This document shows positions 57,711 to 64,000 of a stretch of 64,000 nt of DNA, in pieces. The notes under the pieces were generated by a model that did not search any database, was not told the DNA's origin, and saw only the letters and a list, made by a program, of their open reading frames with translations. Numbering within the stretch: the first letter of the stretch is position 1; every line of letters starts with the position of its first letter. The position numbers were made by a program, and so were the translations under genes. Origin of the DNA: Noviherbaspirillum aerium (GTDB lineage Bacteria; Pseudomonadota; Gammaproteobacteria; Burkholderiales; Burkholderiaceae_D); contig NZ_VFAH01000001.1 of assembly GCF_008929045.1 (NCBI RefSeq), forward strand, positions 248,001 to 312,000, in the 5' to 3' direction.

Positions 57711-58418
57711 ATCGTTTATTGAGCGTGGCGGCACGTCGTTGCAGCGTTGAAACACGTATCTCGAGCGTGGCGGCGGGAACGTTTTCTGTGGATAAGTGGG
57801 CAATCTATCGTTGTTCGAGCGTGGCGGCGGGGGCTGGACAGGCACACAGTAGTGCTGTCGTTGTCCGAGCGAGGCCATGCGGGCGATGGCGGGCCGTGTT
57901 CGATGGCGCCGGCCACGCTTGAACAACGTGTGCAGGCACAGTAAGTCCCTGCTTCGGCCTGCGGGGTGACGTTTGTGGAGCGTGGCGGCGGATGACAGCA
58001 GGCTAGGAGCGGCTGGACACGTCTTTCGAGCGTGGTGCGCCGGCGCGGCAGCGCTTGGCACGTCGTTCGAGCGTGGGCAAATGCGGCGTCATCGTGGCTG
58101 GAGCGTGGCGGCAAGGGGCTTGGGCCAAGAGAAATGTCGTTGGTCGAGCGTGGAAAGCGGGCCAGAGGCGGGTTGGCGGGGCGAAAAGGCGGCGAGTAGA
58201 GCGAAAAAGCACGTAGTTCGAGCGTGGAGAGGTAGCGTAGGCGGAGCGAGGAAGCGCGTAGGTGGGGCGAGCGAAGGACGTCTGCGGAGCGAGGCGAACA
58301 CGTAGGTGGAGCGTGTCAAGGGCGTCTTCGGAGCGAGCGGGGTTATGGAAAAGTGCTGAAGAAACAATGACTTGCAGGAGATTTTCGGGCGCTTAATCTG
58401 TTTTTAATCTTTGTAATC
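57711..58418. other. Iteron-type replication origin, copy 2
   Basis: This is the same array as copy 1, with a perfect DnaA box TGTGGATAA at 57787-57795 and the AT-rich TAATC repeats at 58392-58418. Some substitutions fall in spacer bases between iterons, but the GAGCG cores are kept. Confidence 0.75.
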
Positions 58419-58639
58419 CGGCGCATCCAACGCTTCAGATACGAGTCTGCATTCGCGGTCCCAGCAACGACATGGCATGAAGGGTGACCAGTTTTTGGTC
58501 TTGCTGGAGAAAAGATACGACCCACTTGCTTTTGAGGCACTGTTAAATCCGCTTAATCCTGCTTGCGCGGATCGCGCCGTTCTTCGCCATTGGAGCAAAC
58601 AGGAGCAAAAGCCAGCGTTTGAAAAAAATCAAAGAATCA

Positions 58640-58688
58640 AATTTGTCTAAGACAAATTGTTGACAAGCGGAAAGTAAGATGTGAATAT
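58640..58688 (+). promoter_or_regulatory. pyp promoter with 19-bp palindromic operator
   Basis: TTGACA (58660-58665), a 17-bp spacer and GAATAT (58683-58688) form a promoter about 90 bp before the pyp start. Directly upstream, AATTTGTCT (58640-58648) and AGACAAATT (58650-58658) form a perfect palindrome with one central base, right against the -35. This position suits a regulator of either sign. The region 58448-58777 holds no gene and is AT-rich. Confidence 0.65.
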
Positions 58689-58777
58689 CCTTCCTATGTT
58701 TTCTTAAGGAAACATTTCCCGAGTTCCAGAGAACCTTGCTGAAACTCATAAAATTCACTAAAAAAGGATAAATACTT

Positions 58778-59164
58778 ATGAGCGACTTGGCCATGATCTC
58801 TTTCGGCAAAGCTGACATCGAAAACACACTTAAGAAGATGGCGAGCGGCGACATAGACAAACTCGCCTTCGGCGCCATTGAGTTGGACAAAACCGGCACG
58901 GTACTCAAATACAATGCGGCAGAAGGCACGATCACCGGACGCAATCCGGCAGCTGTCATCGGCAAGAACTTCTTCCGCGACATCGCCCCTTGCACCGCGA
59001 CGCCAGCCTTCAAGGGCGTGTTCGAAAAAGGCGTCAGGGAAGACAATCTCAACACCCTGTTCGAATACGTGTTCGACTACCAGATGAAACCGACCAAAGT
59101 GAAAGTGCATATGAAAAAGGCGCTCAGCGGCGGCAATTTCTGGATCTTCGTGAAGCGGATCTGA
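58778..59164 (+). CDS. pyp: Photoactive yellow protein
   Basis: A 128-aa blue-light photoreceptor of the PAS fold that binds p-coumaric acid through a Cys thioester and shows a photocycle. Equivalents of the Halorhodospira residues are all present: Tyr45 (Y42), Glu49 (E46), Thr53 (T50), Arg55 (R52) and the chromophore Cys72 (C69) in DIAPCTATP. The sequence shows [16 protein letters not shown] and the C-terminal [17 protein letters not shown], close to known PYPs. ATG 58778 is preceded by AAGGAT. The chromophore-activating ligase follows after 3 bp. Confidence 0.96.
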   Translation: MSDLAMISFGKADIENTLKKMASGDIDKLAFGAIELDKTGTVLKYNAAEGTITGRNPAAVIGKNFFRDIAPCTATPAFKGVFEKGVREDNLNTLFEYVFDYQMKPTKVKVHMKKALSGGNFWIFVKRI

Positions 59165-59167
59165 ACC

Positions 59168-60445
59168 ATGCATCCCGATCCGGACGAAACAATGAGGAAT
59201 GCGGCCAGCTGGTGGAATGACGAACAGGCGCTGCAGCGCTTCATCTGCAGCCTGGTTGCATCGGAACTCGCATCCTTGCGTCCGGGAGGTCTCGCCTTGC
59301 CCGGCTTCCCCTGGGAAGCGGGCTTGCATCTGGTCGACGACCTCGGTGCCGACTCGCTTGAATTGCTCGGCATTGCCACCGCATTGGCCGAGTCGCTGCA
59401 CATGCATGAATCAGGGTTCGAAGATTATCTGCTTGCCCGCCCGACGATTGGGGAATGGGTACAAATCGCACAAGCAAGCTTGCAGCATTTTTCAGGAAAG
59501 CTGACGTTCAGGACATCAGGCAGCACCGGTCAGCCGAAGCCATGCTGCCACCCATTGCCGCTGCTGATGCAGGAAGTCGTTGAACTTTCAGCCTTGTTCT
59601 CTGGCCGCCGGCGCATCCTTTGCGCCGTTCCTGGCCACCATATCTACGGTTTTCTCTTCACCATATTGCTCCCGCGCGCCTTGGGCATCGACGCAAGCGG
59701 GATCATCGATTTGCGTGGAAGTTCTCCAGCGCGTCTGGCAAACGAATTGAAGGAAGGCGATCTCGTGGTGGGCCATCCGGAATTCTGGCGCGCCGCGGCG
59801 AGACTCTTGCCATCGGTCCCGGCCGGCGTGATCGGTGTGACGTCCACCGCGCCCTGTCCAGCGGAAGTGAGCCAAGCCATTGAAGAAGCCGGCATGCACA
59901 AGCTGATACAAGTCTATGGCAGCTCCGAAACGGCGGGGATCGGCTGGCGCGACAGCAGTACGTCACCCTACCGCTTGTTCAGCCATTGGAAAAAATCCGC
60001 GGAAGCGCATCACGGCCTGCTACGCATGCAACCGGACGGGCAGGAAACGTCCTATACCTGTCAAGACCGCCTTCAATGGACGGGGCCGCGAGAATTTCTT
60101 CCCGCTGGCAGGATGGACAATGCGGTACAGGTTGGAGGAATCAATGTCTTTCCGGCTCGTGTACGTGATGTACTGCTGCAGCACCCGGAGGTCGCCGATG
60201 CAGCGGTCCGCCTGATGCGCCCTGAAGAAGGTGCCCGTCTCAAGGCATTCATCGTTGCCCGGATGCCCGGCATCGACCATGCAGAGCTGCAGCAACGTCT
60301 GCATTCCTGGGTAACCGAACATCTGACGACCGCGGAGAGGCCAAAGGCATTTACCTTCGGCGAGCAACTGCCCAAAAGCAGCATGGAAAAAGATGCTGAC
60401 TGGCTTATTACGCCGTCTTTGCGTTCCACGGCCGACGTGCAATGA
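59168..60445 (+). CDS. pcl: p-Coumarate-activating ligase for PYP, with N-terminal ACP-like domain
   Basis: A 425-aa adenylate-forming ligase of the 4-coumarate:CoA ligase, PYP-activation type. The P-loop is FRTSGSTGQPKPCCH (residues 114-128), the A5 motif is IQVYGSSETAGIGW, and the A8 part is GRMDNAVQVGGINVFPA. Residues about 20-100 read like an acyl carrier protein: HLVDDLGADSLELLGIATAL has the DSL phosphopantetheine site at Ser63, and TIGEWV matches the closing ACP helix. The ATG lies 3 bp after the pyp stop, with a weak ribosome-binding site, so translation is probably coupled. The activated p-coumaroyl group would be passed to Cys72 of PYP. Confidence 0.85.
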   Translation: MHPDPDETMRNAASWWNDEQALQRFICSLVASELASLRPGGLALPGFPWEAGLHLVDDLGADSLELLGIATALAESLHMHESGFEDYLLARPTIGEWVQIAQASLQHFSGKLTFRTSGSTGQPKPCCHPLPLLMQEVVELSALFSGRRRILCAVPGHHIYGFLFTILLPRALGIDASGIIDLRGSSPARLANELKEGDLVVGHPEFWRAAARLLPSVPAGVIGVTSTAPCPAEVSQAIEEAGMHKLIQVYGSSETAGIGWRDSSTSPYRLFSHWKKSAEAHHGLLRMQPDGQETSYTCQDRLQWTGPREFLPAGRMDNAVQVGGINVFPARVRDVLLQHPEVADAAVRLMRPEEGARLKAFIVARMPGIDHAELQQRLHSWVTEHLTTAERPKAFTFGEQLPKSSMEKDADWLITPSLRSTADVQ

Positions 60446-60503
60446 CCATACGGCACTGCGATGTTTGAGGGAAATGAAGCGGGAATGAAGTAACGAAAAG
60501 AAG

Positions 60504-60579
60504 TGGCGCGGCTGGCGGGGATCGAACCCACGACCCTTGGCTTCGGAGGCCAATACTCTATCCACTGAGCTACAGCCGC
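60504..60579 (-). tRNA. tRNA-Arg (CCG)
   Basis: On the minus strand a 76-nt cloverleaf folds cleanly: acceptor GCGGCTG/CAGCCGC, D arm GCTC...GAGT, anticodon stem TTGGC/GCCAA around loop CTCCGAA, T arm GTGGG-TTCGATC-CCCGC, discriminator G and encoded CCA. The anticodon CCG reads Arg CGG codons. The 3' end faces the pyp/trfA block, as at a tRNA integration site. Confidence 0.95.
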
Positions 60580-60874
60580 GTAGAAGGAACTGCAAAGAGG
60601 CTGAAGAATACCTTTTTTCGCGTTGCACGTCCATGTGAATGCGCCAAGGAATTTGATCGCGCTGTCAAATTGACACTTTATCCCCGCCCAGCAAAATCGA
60701 ACGGAACCCACTCCCGACAGTGGCCCTGTTGTCTACGAAACTGTTTGCTGCAACATTAGGTTGAACGATCATTTCTGGGTTCAGCGCGCAGAATCAGGGC
60801 AGGGTCGGCTGAATACCTGCCTGGATCAAGGCAAATCACACGATTTCACCTGCATCATTCCCTCTGTTCTTTCG
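60580..60874. other. Non-coding gap between tRNA-Arg and the cytochrome promoter
   Basis: I see no gene in this stretch. TTGACA at 60667-60672 and other AT-rich bases upstream of the tRNA may include the tRNA promoter on the minus strand, but no convincing pair of hexamers is resolved. Confidence 0.45.
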
Positions 60875-60903
60875 TTCCAAACCCTGAACTTTCCGACTAT
60901 AAT
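60875..60903 (+). promoter_or_regulatory. Promoter of the cytochrome c gene
   Basis: TTCCAA (60875-60880), a 17-bp spacer and a perfect TATAAT (60898-60903) lie about 95 bp before the cytochrome start, giving a leader near 90 nt. Confidence 0.65.
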
Positions 60904-60998
60904 CAAGAGTTTTGCGAGGTATTGCGCTGCTTTATGTGAGAGCCACTGGCCCGATTTGCGCACCCGCCCACCGGTTTTAAAAATGCACTGAGGGAATA

Positions 60999-61901
60999 AT
61001 GAGCGACGCACACAACGAACACGAATCTTTGATCAAGACGCCCAAGCAGCTCATCGCCGCGGTGGCCGCCGGTTTTTTGATTCCAATCATCTGCATCGTG
61101 CTGCTGGTTCAGTATGTGGCCAATGAAAGCAAATCGAGTGCAGGATCGGACAGCCAAACTCCGGAATCGATCGCGGCTCGCCTGAAACCGGTGGCCGATG
61201 TCGGCTTCACGCTCAAGGATGCGAATGCTCCCAAGGTGCTGCAGACAGGCGAAGCGGTTTACAAGGCAGTGTGCGCAGCCTGCCACACTTCCGGTGCAGC
61301 CGGCGCTCCGAAGCTTGGTGATGCAGCAGGCTGGGCATCACGCATCAGCCAGGGACAGGCAACGCTGGTGTCGAATGCCATCAAGGGCATTCGCGCGATG
61401 CCCGCCAAGGGCGGCAATCCCGATCTCGACGACGTCGAAGTCGAACGCGCAGTGGTATATCTGGCCAACCAATCGGGCGGCAAGCTGAAGGAGCCTGAAG
61501 TAAAGGCAGCTCCGGCAGCCGCCGCAGCACCTGCTGCCAATGAAGCTGGCGCACAAACCGCTTCCGCAACCCAGCCGGTGACATCCTCCCCATCCCAGCA
61601 GACTCAGGCAGTCGCCAGCGCGGCACAGCCGGCGGCTGGCAGCAGCGCCAAGGTCGATGGCAAGAAGGTGTATGACACTGCCTGCGTAGCCTGCCATGGC
61701 GCGGGCGTTGCCGGCGCACCGAAGGTCGGCGACAAGGAAGCCTGGGCGCCTCGCATCAAGCAGGGCTCCGCAACCTTGTATGAGCATGCCATCAAGGGCT
61801 TTCAGGGCAAGGCTGGCGTGATGCCTCCGAAAGGTGGTTCATCCGCGTCGGATGAGGAAGTCAAGGCTGCCGTGGATTACATGGCGGATGCCTCCAAATA
61901 A
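60999..61901 (+). CDS. Membrane-anchored dihaem cytochrome c
   Basis: A 300-aa protein with one N-terminal membrane anchor (IAAVAAGFLIPIICIVLLVQYV, residues 19-40) and two class I c-type haem domains of the c5 kind. Their haem sites are VCAACHTSGAAGAPKLGD and ACVACHGAGVAGAPKVGD, with Met ligands in IRAMPAKGG and GVMPPKGG. A Pro/Ala/Gln linker of about 60 residues separates the domains. It probably carries electrons between a membrane complex and a terminal oxidase in the periplasm. A -10 TATAAT promoter precedes it and a terminator follows. Confidence 0.92.
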   Translation: MSDAHNEHESLIKTPKQLIAAVAAGFLIPIICIVLLVQYVANESKSSAGSDSQTPESIAARLKPVADVGFTLKDANAPKVLQTGEAVYKAVCAACHTSGAAGAPKLGDAAGWASRISQGQATLVSNAIKGIRAMPAKGGNPDLDDVEVERAVVYLANQSGGKLKEPEVKAAPAAAAAPAANEAGAQTASATQPVTSSPSQQTQAVASAAQPAAGSSAKVDGKKVYDTACVACHGAGVAGAPKVGDKEAWAPRIKQGSATLYEHAIKGFQGKAGVMPPKGGSSASDEEVKAAVDYMADASK

Positions 61902-61942
61902 AACCGCCTCAACGACAGCGTACATAGCGCGCACAGCGCAAT

Positions 61943-61972
61943 AAAAAAGCCGACCTTCGGGGCGGCTTTTTT
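61943..61972. terminator. Bidirectional terminator between cytochrome and OmpA lipoprotein genes
   Basis: AAAAAAGCCG (61943-61952) and CGGCTTTTTT (61963-61972) form a stem extended by ACC/GGG around a TTCG tetraloop. T runs occur on both strands, suiting the convergent genes. Confidence 0.9.
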
Positions 61973-62000
61973 ATTTGCTGCCGCATCGTATCGGCAAATG

Positions 62001-62045
62001 GTTTTGACGGTTTTGACGGTTTTGACGACTTTGGCAGTTTTGACG
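62001..62045. repeat. 9-bp tandem repeat (GTTTTGACG)
   Basis: Three perfect units, one degenerate unit (ACTTTGGCA) and a fifth perfect unit lie in the short space between the terminator and the stop codon of the OmpA lipoprotein gene. Confidence 0.85.
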
Positions 62046-62061
62046 GAAAAGCTTTCCCGAT

Positions 62062-62754
62062 TCAGCGTGCCTGTACCGGCTGAGGCACTTGTTGAGCGGC
62101 TGCCTGCGGCTCGGCGACATAAATTTCGACACGGCGGTTGCGCGCACGATTGGCTTCCGAGTCATTGGACGCAATCGGTTCACGCGACCCGCGGCCGTCC
62201 ACGCTGATGCGATTGGAAGCAACGCCGCGCCCTGTCAGATAATCGCGCGTATGCACGGCGCGGTTGACGGAAAGCGGATTGTTGATGGCATCGCCGCCGG
62301 TGCTGTCGGTATGTCCGATGATGGTGACTCGGCTATAGGGGTTTTCCACCAGGCCGGAGGCGAACTTGTCGAGTATGGGGCGGAAGTTGGGCTTGATGTC
62401 CGCGCGATTGGTATCGAACGAGATATCGGTCGGGATATCCAGCTTGAGACGGTTATCGGCGGTCTGCGTAACCTGAATGCCAGTGCCTTGCGTGGCCTGT
62501 TCCATCTGCCGCTTTTGCTGCTCCATCCGACTGGACCAGATGTTTCCGATAATTGCGCCGGCTGCGCCGCCGACCACCGCACCGGTCGCCGTCCTGCGGC
62601 CGCTGCCCGATCCGGTTGTACCGCCCAGCACCGCGCCGATGCCCGCACCCACGCCCGCACCGGTGGCGGTACCGCGCTGAACGTCATTCATGCTGGCACA
62701 GCCGCCAAGTCCGATTGCGGCGGCGAGCGTGGTGACGATAATTTGCTTGCGCAT
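62062..62754 (-). CDS. OmpA-family lipoprotein (YiaD-like)
   Basis: A 230-aa outer-membrane lipoprotein. The lipobox is AAAIGLGGCASMND with the modified Cys at about residue 19. A glycine-zipper region follows (GAGVGAGIGAVLGGTTGSG, then VVGGAAGAIIGNIW). The OmpA C-terminal peptidoglycan-binding domain contains IIGHTDSTGGDAINN and the NRARNRRVEIYVAE signature. GAGGAT gives the best spacing to ATG 62754, although an ATG two codons earlier also exists. It should tie the outer membrane to the cell wall. Confidence 0.9.
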   Translation of the reverse strand: MRKQIIVTTLAAAIGLGGCASMNDVQRGTATGAGVGAGIGAVLGGTTGSGSGRRTATGAVVGGAAGAIIGNIWSSRMEQQKRQMEQATQGTGIQVTQTADNRLKLDIPTDISFDTNRADIKPNFRPILDKFASGLVENPYSRVTIIGHTDSTGGDAINNPLSVNRAVHTRDYLTGRGVASNRISVDGRGSREPIASNDSEANRARNRRVEIYVAEPQAAAQQVPQPVQAR

Positions 62755-63042
62755 TTGCATATCCTCTTGGGTAAAAACACCTTTTGGACATCCGCGATGC
62801 AATGCGAGTTCGTCAAGTTACAAATGGTGATAATTACCTGGGGATACAGGTGGAAACAACGTGCGTGCCTGCTCTTATGCCAATCCGAAGTCTGCCGCGC
62901 GAGGTCGCGTCTTTCTCCAGTGGCCTGGATGGCGTCGCCATCCATTTTCCTGGCTCGCTATGGGCTCCCGAACTGCAACCGCCGCCTTGCCAGCCAAACA
63001 ATCCATCGTTCTCCTTGGTGATGGAATGACTTGGAATGGGTT

Positions 63043-63429
63043 CTACCGCTCGATGGTGTTGCGCCGCGTCGCGGGCCCGGCATCACCCCGCCGTGCTGTT
63101 GCTGTTTTTTTAAAGCGCGTGAAAAGGTAACCGGCAGCGCCGGCGGCTGCGGCGGCTCCCAGCAGCGCCTTGGGAACATTTCGATTCTGCAGCAACCTCG
63201 TCAGCAAGGGCAATGCGATGGGAGCCAACGCCTGCATATCCGATGCGGACAGATTGTCGAGATGGCGGGCGGCGAATGCACCCGCACTTGCCTTGAGATG
63301 CTGCAGCGCGCTGCCGACGATGGCTTCGGGATGGGCGTTGGCGGACACGGCATTCTTCGCCAGAACCATGCCGGCACGATGCAGCGCTCCCTCGGCGATC
63401 AGTTGCTTCTTGCGTTCGGAACAAGTCAT
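63043..63429 (-). CDS. Hypothetical protein with C-terminal membrane segment
   Basis: A 128-aa protein with a helical N-terminal part (HRAGMVLAKNAVSANAHPEA) and one hydrophobic alanine-rich segment (ALLGAAAAAGAAGYLF, about residues 88-103), then a short basic tail. It follows the YqjE-like gene by 21 bp and so occupies the place of YqjK in the yqjD-yqjE-yqjK type operon. Similarity to YqjK is not visible. The role is probably envelope or stress related, by position only. Confidence 0.65.
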   Translation of the reverse strand: MTCSERKKQLIAEGALHRAGMVLAKNAVSANAHPEAIVGSALQHLKASAGAFAARHLDNLSASDMQALAPIALPLLTRLLQNRNVPKALLGAAAAAGAAGYLFTRFKKTATARRGDAGPATRRNTIER

Positions 63430-63450
63430 GCGGTGGTTTCCCCCTGGAGC

Positions 63451-63849
63451 TTATAGCAAGGCATCGCGGTCCTTGCGCAGTTCAGCCATGGTGGCCGACA
63501 GCGACAGTTTGTCACGACTCAGCAAGGAGCGCATGTAGAAGAACAAGGCAAGCGCGAGCAGGCTATACAGCGCAGCCATCAACAGCAGGATTGTCCATCC
63601 CATCGCATCCCAGGCCAGTGCCACGATCAGCGCAGTCCAGCAGCCCAGCGCGAACAGCATCACGATGAGGCCTGCCGCGCCGATGAGCATCATGCGCAGC
63701 AGCTTGTCGCGCACTTCCCCCACTTCCAGCGCGGCGAGTTCGAGCCGGTTATGCAATAGCGAGAAACCCGTTTTCGCAACGCCTGCAATGCCTGCCAGCA
63801 GACCGAATTCGGAATCAGGGATTTGCGCCTTGCCGGATTGTTGATCCAT
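63451..63849 (-). CDS. Phage holin family 6/YqjE-like membrane protein
   Basis: A 132-aa protein with a soluble N-terminal helix (GFSLLHNRLELAALEVGEVRD), which carries the family LEL-E pattern, and two membrane helices (MMLIGAAGLIVMLFALGCWT and MGWTILLLMAALYSLLALAL). ATG 63849 has an AGAGAG site; the longer frame overlaps the upstream gene. It sits 8 bp after the DUF883 gene, as YqjE follows YqjD. These proteins associate with the inner membrane and stress response; no holin function is implied. Confidence 0.85.
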   Translation of the reverse strand: MDQQSGKAQIPDSEFGLLAGIAGVAKTGFSLLHNRLELAALEVGEVRDKLLRMMLIGAAGLIVMLFALGCWTALIVALAWDAMGWTILLLMAALYSLLALALFFYMRSLLSRDKLSLSATMAELRKDRDALL

Positions 63850-63857
63850 AGGTCTCT

Positions 63858-64000
63858 CTACCGGCGCGATAGCAGCAAGCCGATCAGCAGGCCCGCACCT
63901 GCGGCGACACCGACCGCCTGCCATGGGCGCTCGTGTACAAACTCATCGGTGGTCTGCGCGGCGACCTTGCCTTTTTCAAGAGCGATGACCTGCGCTTCCT
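63858..64000 (-). CDS. DUF883 (YqjD/ElaB-like) membrane protein, 5' end outside the window
   Basis: The last 47 codons of a DUF883 protein read backwards from the window edge: a hydrophilic helix (EAQVIALEKGKVAAQTTDEF), the motif VHERPWQAVGVAAGAGLLIG and the final LLLSRR. The ERPWQAVG motif before the single C-terminal membrane helix is diagnostic. In enteric bacteria such proteins tether to ribosomes in stationary phase. The N-terminus lies beyond base 64000. Confidence 0.88.
   Translation of the reverse strand, partial: EAQVIALEKGKVAAQTTDEFVHERPWQAVGVAAGAGLLIGLLLSRR

Larger units (their letters stand above)
56724..58447. repeat. Direct repeat 2 of the duplicated replicon module
   Basis: This is the second 1,724-bp copy, offset from the first by 3,159 bp. 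Its right end lies 330 bp before the photoactive yellow protein gene. The flanks at both ends differ from those of copy 1. Confidence 0.95.

Noticed and set aside
63451-63849. Prophage lysis gene (holin)
   Set aside because: The family name is misleading; the gene sits in a chromosomal YqjD/YqjE-type arrangement with no other phage genes.

Overview
The window reads as a high-GC betaproteobacterial chromosome segment, most likely Burkholderiales and plausibly Oxalobacteraceae. The evidence is the gene content and organisation: a LiuR/Liu leucine cluster with aceK, a bioAFDB operon, ArgS followed by an SPOR protein and DsbA, and intergenic palindromic repeats. Core genes (argS, aceK, dsbA, hpt, tRNA-Arg) argue for the main chromosome rather than a plasmid. 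The genus call is inference.

Left arm (1-14 kb): the end of a branched-chain/aromatic-acid type ABC transporter (livM fragment, binding protein, livF) runs into a phenylacetate-CoA ligase-like gene. Next come small genes, hpt, a nitronate monooxygenase-like flavoenzyme divergent from a TetR regulator, and a paired dienoyl-CoA isomerase and 2,4-dienoyl-CoA reductase. These suit uptake and CoA activation of acids and oxidation of unsaturated acyl chains. The non-coding stretches here hold four copies of a roughly 190-275 bp palindrome-rich repeat and a nine-copy 9-bp tandem repeat.

Middle (13.5-34.8 kb): more than twenty genes lie on the minus strand, headed by the MerR-type regulator liuR and isovaleryl-CoA dehydrogenase (liuA). 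The set includes thiolase, AceK, acyl-CoA dehydrogenase, both methylcrotonyl-CoA carboxylase subunits, methylglutaconyl-CoA hydratase and HMG-CoA lyase. Together they form the leucine/isovalerate degradation pathway to acetyl-CoA and acetoacetate. The complete bioA-bioF-bioD-bioB operon sits between the two carboxylase subunit genes, so biotin synthesis is embedded beside the biotin enzyme. Two TTTACG-type palindromes upstream of liuA and liuR are likely LiuR sites.

35-53 kb: housekeeping and regulatory genes: MBL hydrolase, small HTH regulator, a BtuF-like protein without a signal peptide, DsbA, SPOR protein, ArgS, diguanylate cyclase, secreted subtilase, PatZ-type protein acetyltransferase, orphan histidine kinase, methyltransferase and PsiF. 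A strong candidate small RNA with an anti-Shine-Dalgarno motif lies near 52.2 kb.

53.5-60.6 kb is the unusual region. A 1,724-bp module, made of a TrfA-family plasmid replication initiator, an array of about fifteen iteron-like repeats, a perfect DnaA box and an AT-rich tract, is present twice as direct repeats about 98% identical. They flank one AraC regulator. Recombination between them would release a 3,159-bp circle carrying a complete iteron-type origin. Directly beside it is a photoactive yellow protein gene with every photocycle residue, followed after 3 bp by its p-coumarate-activating ligase. That ligase carries an N-terminal acyl-carrier-protein-like domain. A tRNA-Arg(CCG) gene closes this block.

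Right end (60.9-64 kb): a membrane-anchored dihaem cytochrome c, an OmpA-type lipoprotein, and a stress-type YqjD/YqjE-like operon cut by the window edge.
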